DNA of 64,000 bases. Source: Iodidimonas muriae (GTDB lineage: Bacteria > Pseudomonadota > Alphaproteobacteria > Sphingomonadales > Rhodothalassiaceae). The notes under the pieces are model-generated. The model saw nothing but the letters and a program-made list of their open reading frames with translations. It was not told where the DNA came from and ran no database searches. Below are positions 36,085 through 45,367 of the stretch, in pieces (the stretch's first letter is position 1; the number at the start of each line of letters is the position of its first letter). The stretch is from NCBI RefSeq assembly GCF_014647255.1, contig NZ_BMOV01000007.1, positions 112,237 to 176,236 on the forward strand, given 5' to 3'. The position numbers and the translations under genes were made by a program.

Positions 36085-37920
36085 ATGACCCTGCGAAATA
36101 TCGCCATCATCGCCCATGTCGATCATGGCAAGACCACGCTCGTTGACCAGATGTTCCGTCAATCCGGCGCCGTGCGCGACAACCAACGTGTTGCTGAACG
36201 CGCTATGGATTCCAATGCTCTGGAGCGGGAACGCGGGATCACCATCCTTGCCAAATGCACCTCCGTTATCTGGAAAGATACACGCATCAACATCGTGGAC
36301 ACCCCGGGCCATGCCGATTTCGGCGGCGAGGTGGAGCGTATCCTGTCGATGGTGGATGGCGTGGTGCTGCTGGTGGATGCGGCCGAAGGGCCGATGCCAC
36401 AAACCAAATTCGTTACCCAAAAGGCACTGGCCCTTGGCCTGCGCCCCATCGTTGTAGTGAACAAAGTGGACAAGCCCGATGGCCGCCCCGATGGCGCCCA
36501 TGAAGAGGTGTTCGATCTGTTTGCCGCCCTTGATGCCAATGACGATCAACTGGACTTTCCCACTCTTTATGCGTCAGGCCGCGACGGATGGGCTGTTGAA
36601 TCGCTGGAGGACGAGCGCAAGGATCTATCTCCCCTCTTCGATTTGATCGTGCACCATATTCCCACACCGGCCCCCGTGCGGGACAACACCGCCGACAAAC
36701 CCTTTGCCATGCTGGCAAGCCTGATGGAGCGCGACCAGTTTCTGGGTCGCATCCTGACAGGCCGAATCGAGCAAGGCACGGTGCGTGCCGGCACAACGGT
36801 GAAAGCAATGAACCGTGATGGCAAGCTCATCGAGCAAGGCCGCATCAGCAAGGTGTTCAGCTTTCAGGGTTTGGAGCGGGTGGCGGTAACAGAAGCCCAT
36901 GCGGGTGACATTGTTGCCATTGCCGGTCTGGAAACCGCCACCGTGTCCGACACACTGGCCGATCCGACCGTAGAAGACGCATTGCCATCCTTGCCCATTG
37001 ATCCCCCCACCCTTGCCATGACCTTCTCGGTCAATGACAGCCCGCTTGCGGGCCGTGAAGGCGATAAGGTGACCAGCCGGGTGATCGGAGAACGCCTGAT
37101 GCGGGAAGCGGAAGGCAATGTGGCCATTCGCATTTCTCAAAGCGCCGACCGCGATGCCTTTGAAGTGGCCGGTCGCGGTGAATTGCAGCTCGGGGTCTTG
37201 ATCGAAACCATGCGCCGCGAAGGATATGAACTGTCCGTTTCGCGCCCCCGCGTTCTTTATAAAACCGATGAAAACGGCAAACGCCTTGAACCCATGGAAA
37301 CCGTGATGGTGGATGTGGACGAAGCCTATCAAGGCACTGTTGTCGAGAAAATGAGCCTGCGCAAAGCGGAATTGACCGACATGCGGCCTTCAGGTGGCGG
37401 CAAAGTTCGTCTGACATTCTCGGCTCCGGCCCGCGGGCTGATCGGCTATCATGGCGAGTTTCTTACCGATACCCGTGGCACCGGCATCATGAACCGGCTG
37501 TTCGACAGCTATGGCCCCTATAAAGGTGCCATCGCCGGACGTCGCAATGGTGTGCTGATTTCCATGGAAACCGGCAAGGCAGTCACCTATGCGCTGTGGA
37601 ATCTGGAAGAACGCGGCGTGATCATGATTGACGGCGGCGAACCGGTTTATGTGGGGATGATCATCGGCGAGCACAGCCGCGGTCAGGATCTGGAAGTGAA
37701 CCCGCTGAAAGCCAAAAAGCTCACCAATATCCGCGCAGCGGGCAAGGACGAAGCCGTGGCTCTGACCACGCCGCGCCGTCTCAGCCTTGAAGAAGCACTG
37801 GCTTATATCGGCGATGATGAATTGGTTGAAGTCACGCCCAAAGCCATTCGCTTGCGCAAGCGCTTCCTGGATCCCCATGAGCGCAAACGCGAATCCCGCA
37901 AGGCCGAAGCCGTCGGCTGA
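36085..37920 (+). CDS. typA: TypA/BipA ribosome-associated GTPase
   Basis: The 611-residue translational GTPase has G1 [14 protein letters not shown] (about 11-24), switch [13 protein letters not shown]3 [15 protein letters not shown]4 NKVDKPD, then EF-G-like domains and the BipA-specific C-terminal domain with GRNGVLIS-type and [14 protein letters not shown] stretches. BipA assists 50S subunit assembly, especially in cold or stress. The ATG is preceded by GAGAG. It is monocistronic in appearance and has no anomalies. Confidence 0.96.
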   Translation: MTLRNIAIIAHVDHGKTTLVDQMFRQSGAVRDNQRVAERAMDSNALERERGITILAKCTSVIWKDTRINIVDTPGHADFGGEVERILSMVDGVVLLVDAAEGPMPQTKFVTQKALALGLRPIVVVNKVDKPDGRPDGAHEEVFDLFAALDANDDQLDFPTLYASGRDGWAVESLEDERKDLSPLFDLIVHHIPTPAPVRDNTADKPFAMLASLMERDQFLGRILTGRIEQGTVRAGTTVKAMNRDGKLIEQGRISKVFSFQGLERVAVTEAHAGDIVAIAGLETATVSDTLADPTVEDALPSLPIDPPTLAMTFSVNDSPLAGREGDKVTSRVIGERLMREAEGNVAIRISQSADRDAFEVAGRGELQLGVLIETMRREGYELSVSRPRVLYKTDENGKRLEPMETVMVDVDEAYQGTVVEKMSLRKAELTDMRPSGGGKVRLTFSAPARGLIGYHGEFLTDTRGTGIMNRLFDSYGPYKGAIAGRRNGVLISMETGKAVTYALWNLEERGVIMIDGGEPVYVGMIIGEHSRGQDLEVNPLKAKKLTNIRAAGKDEAVALTTPRRLSLEEALAYIGDDELVEVTPKAIRLRKRFLDPHERKRESRKAEAVG

Positions 37921-38050
37921 ACAAACGAATACAGCGATAAATAAACCGGGCGCGGGATCAATTTCCGTGCCCGTTTTCTATCGTATCAGCGCCCATCCGA
38001 TCATCATATCCGCCGTCCCCTTTCGTCACTACCGGACGCCATTTTTCATC

Positions 38051-38073
38051 ACTCCCGGATTTGATCCGGGAGT
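38051..38073. repeat. Short palindromic repeat element (CCCGGATTTGATCCGGG core)
   Basis: A perfect ten-pair inverted repeat (ACTCCCGGAT, TTG, ATCCGGGAGT) in the spacer after typA. Similar cores with a CCGGA-TTTGAT-CCGG pattern are scattered as intergenic repeats in many alphaproteobacteria from memory. It has no T-tract, so it is more likely a repeat than a terminator. Only one copy is present in the window. Confidence 0.6.
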
Positions 38074-38264
38074 CCACACCGGCGTTAGAGCTGCGCACCA
38101 TCAGAAAAGGCTGGATGTCTCTCCTGAGTGGCAAGGGGAAGAAAAGGCACCGCCCCTAAAGGCCACAACTTTGATACGTCATATTCACATTATTTCTCGT
38201 GATTTATGCGCTAACATGCCATAAACCTTGTTTGGGTTTTAACGACAGGGAACGGAGCGAATTC

Positions 38265-39134
38265 GTGGATCAGGAACAAATCAAACATCTTTGGGAAACA
38301 GCTTTGGGGCTGATAACCACATATGGCATCTCGGTTATCGGTGCCATTGTCATTCTTGTTATCGGTTTGTGGGTAGCAGGCATTGCCAGCCGCGCGGTAA
38401 CCCGGATGATGGGCCGCTCCAAAAAAATCGACCCCACATTGACCGGTTTTTTTGCCAGCTTGGTAAAATATGCCATCATTCTTTTCACCATCATCGCGGT
38501 GCTGCAAAAATTCGGCGTGCAAACCACCAGCCTCGTGGCGGTTGTTGGTGCCTTGGGTCTTGCCGTTGGCCTGGCCTTGCAAGGCACATTGGCCAATTTC
38601 GCCGCCGGTGTGATGCTGCTGCTGTTCCGGCCTTTTCGGGTGGGGCAATATGTAGATGCGGGCGGCATTGCCGGCACCGTACAGGGCATCAGCCTCTTTT
38701 CAACGGAAATGGATACGCCGGATAATGTGCGTATCATCGTGCCAAACGGGCAGATTTGGGGCCAGTCCATCCGCAATTTCAGCCATCATGCAACGCGGCG
38801 GATGGATGTGCCATGCGGCATCTCTTATTCCGATGATGTGGATAAGGCGATGGAGATCATGAAAAGCACTGTCACGGCCGACAGCCGCGTTCTGGGTGAT
38901 CCGGCACCGACTGTTTTTGTGGATAGCCTTGGCGACAATTCGGTCAATCTGTCGGCGCGCTTCTGGTGCAATGCGTCAGATTACTGGCAGCTCAAATGGG
39001 ATACCACAAAAGCCGTGAAGCAGGCGTTCGACAAAGCCGGGATCGACATCCCCTTTCCCCAACGGATGCTTCATGTGGCAGGCGGTGTTGTCTCTGTTGA
39101 TCAAAAACAGAAAAAAGAAACCAAAACTGCATAA
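38265..39134 (+). CDS. MscS-type small-conductance mechanosensitive channel
   Basis: A 289-residue channel with three membrane spans. The pore-lining third helix is visible as VAVVGALGLAVGLALQGTLANFAAG with the Gly/Ala packing pattern of MscS. The cytoplasmic beta and alpha/beta domains follow, with the conserved PFRVGQYVDAGGIAGTV and RIIVPNGQIW. It relieves turgor under hypo-osmotic shock. The start is a GTG at 38265, with GGAG seven bases upstream. The longer frame at 38199 overlaps the spacer. It is followed 12 bases later by a GlsB-like gene, so the two probably share a transcript. Confidence 0.92.
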   Translation: MDQEQIKHLWETALGLITTYGISVIGAIVILVIGLWVAGIASRAVTRMMGRSKKIDPTLTGFFASLVKYAIILFTIIAVLQKFGVQTTSLVAVVGALGLAVGLALQGTLANFAAGVMLLLFRPFRVGQYVDAGGIAGTVQGISLFSTEMDTPDNVRIIVPNGQIWGQSIRNFSHHATRRMDVPCGISYSDDVDKAMEIMKSTVTADSRVLGDPAPTVFVDSLGDNSVNLSARFWCNASDYWQLKWDTTKAVKQAFDKAGIDIPFPQRMLHVAGGVVSVDQKQKKETKTA

Positions 39135-39146
39135 GGATTCCCTAGC

Positions 39147-39386
39147 ATGAGTCTACTTTATTTCCTCCTTATCGGCCTTGCGGCAGGGTTTATCGCCGGC
39201 AAGCTAATGCGTGGCGCAGGCTTTGGCCTTTTGGGCAATCTTTTGGTGGGCATCGTCGGTGCGTTGATTGGCGGGTTCTTATTCGGGCTTTTGGGGCTGC
39301 ACGCCTATGGCCTGATCGGCAATCTGGTAACGGCCACTCTTGGGGCAATTATCTTGCTGTGGATTGCCTCGAAAGCCAAAAAATAA
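39147..39386 (+). CDS. GlsB/YeaQ/YmgE family stress-response membrane protein
   Basis: A 79-residue protein with three short hydrophobic segments and the family pattern GLAAGFIAGKLMRGAGFGLLGNLLVGIVGALIGG (read in pieces about residues 10-43). Members are small membrane proteins often induced by stress, once called transglycosylase-associated. It lies 12 bases after the MscS gene, consistent with osmotic stress. It converges on the DauA-like gene. Confidence 0.9.
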   Translation: MSLLYFLLIGLAAGFIAGKLMRGAGFGLLGNLLVGIVGALIGGFLFGLLGLHAYGLIGNLVTATLGAIILLWIASKAKK

Positions 39387-39401
39387 AAGTACGTTTCAAC
39401 G

Positions 39402-40547
39402 TCACAATCTAAACCGCGCCGGGGCATATCGCTCCGGCGCAACGTCATGGGCCGCAAGCCAATCGGGCAAATCCTCGCCCAAGGTCACCGCTTTTGTCAG
39501 TGCCGCCATAGCAGGGGCCGTCTGAATACCGTAGCCGCCCTGCCCGGCGCACCATATGAACCCCGCACAATCCGGGTCGCGCCCCACCACCGGAACACGG
39601 TCCGGCGCAAAGCTGCGCAAGCCCGCCCATTTACGCCCCACAGAAGGCACATCCAGCGTGCTGATCCGTTCGATCCGATCAATGGTTTTGGCAATGTCCA
39701 GATCTTCAGGCTGCACATCGCAGGGATTCATGGGTGTTTCATCAGCGGGGGACGCCAGCATCTGTCCGGCTTCCGGCTTGAAATAAAGGGTTTCATCAAT
39801 ATCGATCACCAAAGGCCAATCCGGTGAAATCGCAACGGTTCTCGGCTTGAATACCATGGCCGTTCTGCGCATGGGCTGCAGACCGACAGGAGCCACCCCC
39901 GCCATCCGCGCCACATCGTCCGCCCAGGCACCTGCCGCATTCACCACCATCGCCGCTTTGATGGTTCCCTTTGAGCTATAGGCCATAAAACCCGAAGAAA
40001 TCTGCTCCAGCCTTTGCAATCTGGCATCACATAGCAACCGCCCGCCCTTGCGGCGCAGTTGCTTCAGATATCCTTGATGGATCGCCCCCACATCCAGATC
40101 ACAACAATCCGGATCGTCCATCGCCCCGCTGATACCCTCCGGCCTTAGAACAGGCACACGGGCGAGCGCCTCATCGGAGGAAACCAGACCGATAGACGGC
40201 ACCGTCTTTGCCAATTCCTCTGCGCGGCGCAGGGCCCTGTCGCGGTTATGCGCCCCATAGATATGCAAGCAGCCACGACCGGTCATCAGCGGTGCATCGG
40301 AAAAGACTTTGGGCGGCTGGAGATAGAAAGCCTGAGACGCATTGGTCAGGGGCAAAATCGCGGGCCCGCCATAGCTTTGCGCATAAAAGGCAGCCGATCG
40401 GCCCGTGGTATGATAGCCGGGCATATTTTCGGCTTCGATCACCAGAATATCAGCGGTGTCCACCAATTGCGCCGCCGCCGAAGCGCCGCCGATACCGGCA
40501 CCGATCACAAGGATATCGCATTGATAATCAGGATGAAGACTTGGCAT
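39402..40547 (-). CDS. dauA: FAD-dependent D-amino-acid dehydrogenase, DauA-like
   Basis: A 381-residue flavoprotein of the D-amino-acid oxidase fold. It has the dinucleotide motif ILVIGAGIGGASAAAQL, the substrate-loop sequence PGYHTTGRSAAFYAQSYGG, the middle LVNAAGAWADDVARMAGV and a C-terminal GQGGYGIQTAPAM. These closely resemble D-arginine dehydrogenase, which oxidises D-arginine and other D-amino acids. The catalytic His of the GYH segment is kept. Substrate range is inferred. No partner DauB is nearby. The start at 40547 has no clear SD; the frame begins 16 codons earlier. Confidence 0.8.
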   Translation of the reverse strand: MPSLHPDYQCDILVIGAGIGGASAAAQLVDTADILVIEAENMPGYHTTGRSAAFYAQSYGGPAILPLTNASQAFYLQPPKVFSDAPLMTGRGCLHIYGAHNRDRALRRAEELAKTVPSIGLVSSDEALARVPVLRPEGISGAMDDPDCCDLDVGAIHQGYLKQLRRKGGRLLCDARLQRLEQISSGFMAYSSKGTIKAAMVVNAAGAWADDVARMAGVAPVGLQPMRRTAMVFKPRTVAISPDWPLVIDIDETLYFKPEAGQMLASPADETPMNPCDVQPEDLDIAKTIDRIERISTLDVPSVGRKWAGLRSFAPDRVPVVGRDPDCAGFIWCAGQGGYGIQTAPAMAALTKAVTLGEDLPDWLAAHDVAPERYAPARFRL

Positions 40548-40609
40548 AATGCGCTGCAATGTGGTCAAAACATCGGCTCGGCACAAGAAAAACAATCAAA
40601 GGATCAGCC

Positions 40610-41440
40610 ATGAGCTCACCGCATACATCGTCCCCCTTGCCCGCCGATAGGCTGGAAGAGCTGGCTGAATTCGCCCGAACACTGGCGCAAGCGGCGGCCA
40701 AAGCCACTTTACCGTATTTCCGCCAGCCCATGGCGGTGGAGGACAAAGAAGGAAAGGCCGGCTTCGATCCGGTAACAATCGCTGACCGCAACGCGGAACA
40801 GGCCATGCGGGCGCTGATTGAAGAACAATATCCAGATCACGGCATCATTGGCGAGGAATTCGGCACCAAGCCCAGCCGCTCCGGCCCTTATTGGGTGCTG
40901 GATCCTATCGACGGCACCCGGGCCTTTGTGGCGGGTTTGCCAAGTTGGGGCACCTTGATTGCCTTCAATGACGGGACGCGGCCCGTTATCGGCGTGGTTG
41001 CGCAACCCTATATTGGCGAAGTGTTCCTGGGCATAAATGGATCGGGGATTTGCCGTTCCAGCCTGAATGGCCAGATCATCAAAACCCGCTCCTGTGGGGC
41101 GCTTGGCCGGGCCACCCTGTCCACCACCGGATTGAATTTTTTCACCGACCCCGAGCGAGAGGCATTTTTAACGCTGGAAAAAGAAGCCCCCATCACCCGC
41201 TATGGATTTGATTGCTATGCCTATGCGATTCTGGCCACCGGCAATATTGATCTGGTGGTAGAAGCCGGGCTGGAGCCTTATGACATACAGGCGCTGATTC
41301 CATTGATTGAAGGCGCAGGCGGGTGCATTACCACATGGCGCGGCGGCGATGCCCAACAGGGCGGGCGCGTGATTGCGGCTGGCGACAGCACCCTTCATGC
41401 GCAAATTCTTGAACGACTCCGCACAGTGGAACAGAAGTAA
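40610..41440 (+). CDS. hisN: Histidinol-phosphatase HisN (inositol monophosphatase family)
   Basis: The 276-residue protein has the metal motifs GEEFG (about 83-87), WVLDPIDGTRAFVAG (about 100-114) and EAGLEPYDIQALIPLIEGAGG near the C-terminus. The DGTRAFVAG form and length match the HisN subfamily, which removes phosphate from histidinol-phosphate. A general inositol or nucleotide phosphatase cannot be excluded. AAAGGA six bases before the ATG fixes the start, and the frame from 40559 is discarded. It is divergent from the DauA-like gene. Confidence 0.85.
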   Translation: MSSPHTSSPLPADRLEELAEFARTLAQAAAKATLPYFRQPMAVEDKEGKAGFDPVTIADRNAEQAMRALIEEQYPDHGIIGEEFGTKPSRSGPYWVLDPIDGTRAFVAGLPSWGTLIAFNDGTRPVIGVVAQPYIGEVFLGINGSGICRSSLNGQIIKTRSCGALGRATLSTTGLNFFTDPEREAFLTLEKEAPITRYGFDCYAYAILATGNIDLVVEAGLEPYDIQALIPLIEGAGGCITTWRGGDAQQGGRVIAAGDSTLHAQILERLRTVEQK

Positions 41441-41813
41441 CCCTCCCAATATAAAGGGCCGCCGCTATCCCATATATCTGACAGCACATATTGGCGCTCC
41501 GCAAATAGAAAGCGCCGGCGCCAATCAACACCAAAGCCCGTCCTGACCAGCCAGACCTTTCAATCGGCCCCAAATCCGGCTTGGGGTAGCGGGATATGCT
41601 GTGTTTGAACCTACTTGGCCTGACGGCAAGAACGGCTACCTCCCCTGACAAGACCCGTTAAAGAGACGGAAAACACCGCTTGCAAAAGGATGGTTAAGGA
41701 CATTTGGCCAACCAAGGGGAATGCCCCTGTGCTGAATAGACCAACAGACTCACAAAACATTAACTTCTTTTTTCTATGACTGGATTGAATAAAGAAAACA
41801 AACGTCAGGCAAA
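41441..41813 (+). other. Intergenic region with hairpins upstream of the Tad operon
   Basis: About 370 bases without a credible gene; no pilin frame was found on either strand. Structures seen: competing hairpins at 41491-41524 (TTGGCGC/GCGCCAA and GGCGCT/AGCGCC) and a CCCCAA/TTGGGG hairpin at 41568-41586. Neither has a T-tract. A short AGGGG/CCCCT hairpin lies further on, near 41717. The region probably contains the cpaA promoter. Confidence 0.45.
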
Positions 41814-42356
41814 ATGTTGGTTATCTTTAATATAATTTTAGTCGTTTTACTGATCTGGGCGGCTGTCCATGATCTGCGCACGCGGTTGATTCCCAATCGC
41901 ATCCCTGCGCTGATTGTCTTATTGTTTCTGCCCGCAGCACTTTTGGGTTATGTGCCCCAATGGTCCACGCATCTGCTGGTATTCGGCATTGTCTTTGCCA
42001 TCACGGCCACGGCCTTTGCCCTTGGCTGGATGGGCGGTGGTGATGCCAAGCTGATCCCGGCAATCACGCTTTGGGCCGGGCCACAGCATCTGGTTCTTTT
42101 TCTTCTGGCCATGGCATTGGCGGGCGGCCTGGTCGCCGCAACCATGCTGGTCTTGCGCAAGAAATCCCAAAATACCCCCCTTGGCCCCACCGGAGGCCAA
42201 GACCCCGCAGCCGCTCAAGATGGCTCTGCCGCAGCATATACGCCCAGCGTACCTTATGCCGTGGCCATTGCCATTGGCGGTGGCGTTTTCCTTATCCAAC
42301 CAGTTCTTAACGCTTTTGGCGCAGTCTTATGGCCAGTCATCGGGAACGGAGTGTAG
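41814..42356 (+). CDS. cpaA: CpaA/TadV prepilin peptidase
   Basis: A 180-residue aspartic prepilin peptidase (A24 family) with about five membrane spans. The two catalytic aspartates are visible in AVHDLRTRLIPN (near residue 20) and MGGGDAKL (about residue 65). It removes the leader of Flp-type pilins and pseudopilins. It is the first gene of the Tad operon here, with three bases to cpaB. The extra loop with PTGGQDPAAAQDG between spans is unusual in being Pro/Gly-rich. Confidence 0.9.
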   Translation: MLVIFNIILVVLLIWAAVHDLRTRLIPNRIPALIVLLFLPAALLGYVPQWSTHLLVFGIVFAITATAFALGWMGGGDAKLIPAITLWAGPQHLVLFLLAMALAGGLVAATMLVLRKKSQNTPLGPTGGQDPAAAQDGSAAAYTPSVPYAVAIAIGGGVFLIQPVLNAFGAVLWPVIGNGV

Positions 42357-42359
42357 CCA

Positions 42360-43244
42360 ATGCCTATGCGATCCATCATTCTTGTTATTGTGGCGATTGT
42401 TCTGGCCGGGGCCACAGCGCTTCTGGCCCGCAGCTTGTTGAGCTCCAATGGGGCCGATCAGCAAACCGCCATCGAAAAACCCGCTGAAAGCACAAAGGTT
42501 CTGGTGGCTACCACCCAGCTTGGTATCGGCAAGATCATCACCCGCGAAGATTTCCAATGGCAATCCTGGCCCGATGAACGGTTGCACGACAGCTATTTGG
42601 TGAACGGCCTTGTGAATGCGGAAGAATTTGTCGGCCATGTGGTGCGCACGGCTGTGCGGCCCGGTGAACCGATCACCCGCGCCCAGCTTGTTGCCCCCGG
42701 TGCGCAAGGATTTTTGGCCGCAGCGTTAACGCCGGGTATGCGGGCTGTCACCGTTCCCATCAATAATATCAGCGGTGTTGCGGGCTTTATCTTCCCCGGT
42801 GATCGGGTGGATTTGATCATGAATCATGAAATCACCGATTCGGAAGGCAATAACCGCACGGCCAGCGAAACGGTGATGGAAAATCTGCGTATTCTGGCCA
42901 TTGATACCCGCACGAACAACGCCCCTTCCGAAGATGGCACTGCCCCAAGCCCGCAAGTGGGCAGCACAGCCACCTTGGAAGTAACACCCAAAATCGCTGA
43001 AAAAATCACCGTCGTCACCAGCATTGGCAGCCTGACCCTGAGCCTGCGTAGCCTTGCAGCCGATTCGGAAGATGGCACCTTGGCCTCTTTTGCGCCCAAT
43101 GACGCGGTGAAATCCCATACATGGGATGCGGATGTCAGCCATCTGCTGCCCACCGTTGATCCCAACAAAGATAAAAATATGGTCCATCTCAGCCGTGGCG
43201 AAGAGATCTCGGTCCTCACATTTCCCAAGGAGTCTGGCCAATGA
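42360..43244 (+). CDS. cpaB: Flp pilus assembly protein CpaB (RcpC)
   Basis: The 294-residue protein has one N-terminal membrane span and an SAF domain (residues about 45-110, with TTQLGIGKIITREDF). The conserved CpaB region VPINNISGVAGFIFPGDRVDL follows, and later VTPKIAEKI and LTLSLRS. CpaB is a periplasmic partner of the secretin that helps form the Tad pilus outer-membrane complex. It overlaps cpaC by four bases (ATGA), which means translational coupling. Confidence 0.92.
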   Translation: MPMRSIILVIVAIVLAGATALLARSLLSSNGADQQTAIEKPAESTKVLVATTQLGIGKIITREDFQWQSWPDERLHDSYLVNGLVNAEEFVGHVVRTAVRPGEPITRAQLVAPGAQGFLAAALTPGMRAVTVPINNISGVAGFIFPGDRVDLIMNHEITDSEGNNRTASETVMENLRILAIDTRTNNAPSEDGTAPSPQVGSTATLEVTPKIAEKITVVTSIGSLTLSLRSLAADSEDGTLASFAPNDAVKSHTWDADVSHLLPTVDPNKDKNMVHLSRGEEISVLTFPKESGQ

Positions 43245-44665
43245 TCGGTCTGCGGTCCATTGCCATCGCATCCGCGCTTGTTGCGGCAAGCCTTGCGGTC
43301 CCCTTTGACGCCAGCCATGCACAAAATGATGCACAACGCCTTGATACCAATGGCGAAATTTTGGCGCTTGAAACCAATAAAGGCGTGTTGCTGCGCCTTG
43401 ATCGCCCGGCCAGCGATATCTTTATCGCCAATCCCGAAATTGCCGATGTGCAGGTAAAATCGCCCCGGCTGATCTATGTCTTCGGGGTGTCTCCGGGGGA
43501 AACCACCTTATATGCGCTGGGGGCCGATGAGCAGCCGATCTATTCCGCCAGCCTGCAAGTCACCACCAATCTCACCCGCCTTGATGAGCTTTATGAACAG
43601 CTTTTGCCCGATTCGTCGGTGCAGGTACGCATGGTGAACGGCATGGGCCTACTGGAAGGCGTTGCCCCTACGGCAGCCTCGGCGGAAGCGGCGGAGCGCT
43701 ATGCCCGCACCTTTTTGAAAATGGATGTGGTCAATCATATCAGCGTTGTGCAGCCCACACAGGTCAATCTGCGGGTGAAATTCGCTGAAGTGGGCCGCTC
43801 CACCCTGAAGCAGCTTGGAGTGAACTGGGAATCGCTGTTCGATATCGGCGATGGCACCATTGGCCTGCTGACCGGTCGTAATGTTGTGGAAACCATTGCC
43901 GATCCAATCACGGGGCTTCCTACCAATGTCTTTTTGGGCGACGATTCGGCCGACAGTATTCTGGGCAGTGTCAGCACTGGCAATATACAACTGAACGCAG
44001 TGCTGGATGCCTTGGAAACCGAAGGGCTGATTTCTGTATTGGCGGAACCCAATCTCACCGCCGTCACCGGGCAAACGGCCACCTTCCTTGCGGGCGGCGA
44101 ATTCCCCGTCCCCATTCCCGATGAGGATGGCATTGCCATTGAATTCCGCGAATTCGGGGTGCGCCTTGCCTTTACGCCTTTTGTGGAATCCAGCGACCGC
44201 ATCACATTGCGCGTCGCCCCCGAAGTAAGCGAACTGACCAATACCGGGGCCATCAATATCAGTGGCATTGCCGTACCGGCCCTATCGACACGCCGGGTAG
44301 AAACCACTGTGGAACTGGGATCGGGGCAAAGTTTTGCCGTGGCGGGCCTGATGCAAAACAATCTCAACCAAGATGTGCGGAAATTCCCCGGCTTGGGCGA
44401 TATCCCCATTCTTGGGGCGCTGTTCCGCTCCGATGCCTTCCGGCAGCGCGAAACGGAACTGGTGGTGATCGTCACCCCTTATCTGGTGAAACCCACCGAT
44501 GCCCGCAATCTGGCGCTTCCCATGGACGGGGAGAAAATTCCCAATGATGTGGAACGCTATCTGCACAATGAAATGATCAGCTATGCCCCACGCACCCTTG
44601 ATGCGCCGGGCGCGGGTCGCTCTGGCCCCAGCCTTGTTGGCCGTGCCGGTTTTCGGCTGAAATAA
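43241..44665 (+). CDS. cpaC: Type II/IV-type secretin CpaC (RcpA)
   Basis: The 474-residue protein has a signal peptide (cleavage near SHAQN), a BON-like N-terminal domain with IFIANPEIADVQV and PGETTLYAL, and the C-terminal secretin domain with VSTGNIQLNAVLDALE, ALPMDGEK-type tail and NLNQDVRKFPGLGDIPILG. Secretins form the outer-membrane gate for the Tad pilus. The reading frame begins inside cpaB. No oddities. Confidence 0.93.
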   Translation: MIGLRSIAIASALVAASLAVPFDASHAQNDAQRLDTNGEILALETNKGVLLRLDRPASDIFIANPEIADVQVKSPRLIYVFGVSPGETTLYALGADEQPIYSASLQVTTNLTRLDELYEQLLPDSSVQVRMVNGMGLLEGVAPTAASAEAAERYARTFLKMDVVNHISVVQPTQVNLRVKFAEVGRSTLKQLGVNWESLFDIGDGTIGLLTGRNVVETIADPITGLPTNVFLGDDSADSILGSVSTGNIQLNAVLDALETEGLISVLAEPNLTAVTGQTATFLAGGEFPVPIPDEDGIAIEFREFGVRLAFTPFVESSDRITLRVAPEVSELTNTGAINISGIAVPALSTRRVETTVELGSGQSFAVAGLMQNNLNQDVRKFPGLGDIPILGALFRSDAFRQRETELVVIVTPYLVKPTDARNLALPMDGEKIPNDVERYLHNEMISYAPRTLDAPGAGRSGPSLVGRAGFRLK

Positions 44666-44682
44666 CACGAAGGACTTAAGGC

Positions 44683-45357
44683 ATGAGACAGTCTGTTCGG
44701 AAATTGGCACGGGTTTCGGCGGCAAGCATCGCTCTTGCTCTTCTTGGTGCCTGTCAGTCTTCTTTGCCGGCCCATTATGACGGCATCGAGCAAGAGGCCC
44801 GCAATGAAGTGCATATGGTGCGCCTTGCCCATAAAATCGATTCGGCAGCCGATGACGGGCTGGCCGACAGCCAGAAAACAAGCATCATCCGCTTTCTGGC
44901 CGAACTGGATGCGGGCTATGGCGATAGCGTAACGCTGGTCTCCGGCACCCGGTTCCCCGAAACAGCTTTCGCCGATGTGGGCCGGATCATCAGGGCGCAT
45001 GGGCTGGCCTTGGGGGCCGATGCCGCCAGCATTGGCGAAGAACCCGACAGCAATGGGGCCATTCTGGTTGTGGATCGCTATATCGTCACCTCGCCACAAT
45101 GCCCCAATTCGGTGCTGCAAATGTCGAAGAATTATACCAATGCAAGCTCTCCGCAATTCGGCTGCGCCAATGTGATCAATCTGGGGCAAATGGTGGCCAA
45201 TCCGCGCGATTTGCTGACAGGCAATGGCAATGGCCGCACCTCTACCGGAAAAGCGGTGCAATCCTTGCGCGCATGGCGAGAAGAAGTGCCGATTATTCTG
45301 GTGCCGCAAGGGGCCGATAACGGGGCTAGCGGCTTTGGTGGCAGTGGTGGATTCTAG
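44683..45357 (+). CDS. cpaD: Pilus assembly lipoprotein CpaD
   Basis: The 224-residue protein has a lipobox: the signal sequence ends LLGAC with Cys at about residue 23. The rest fits CpaD, with RDLLTGNGNGRTS and SPQFGCANVINLGQMVANPRDL, the conserved CpaD core. It supports outer-membrane assembly of the secretin and pilus. The C-terminal tail is Gly-rich (GASGFGGSGGF). It lies between cpaC and cpaE. Confidence 0.9.
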   Translation: MRQSVRKLARVSAASIALALLGACQSSLPAHYDGIEQEARNEVHMVRLAHKIDSAADDGLADSQKTSIIRFLAELDAGYGDSVTLVSGTRFPETAFADVGRIIRAHGLALGADAASIGEEPDSNGAILVVDRYIVTSPQCPNSVLQMSKNYTNASSPQFGCANVINLGQMVANPRDLLTGNGNGRTSTGKAVQSLRAWREEVPIILVPQGADNGASGFGGSGGF

Positions 45358-45367
45358 GAGAAGTTGA

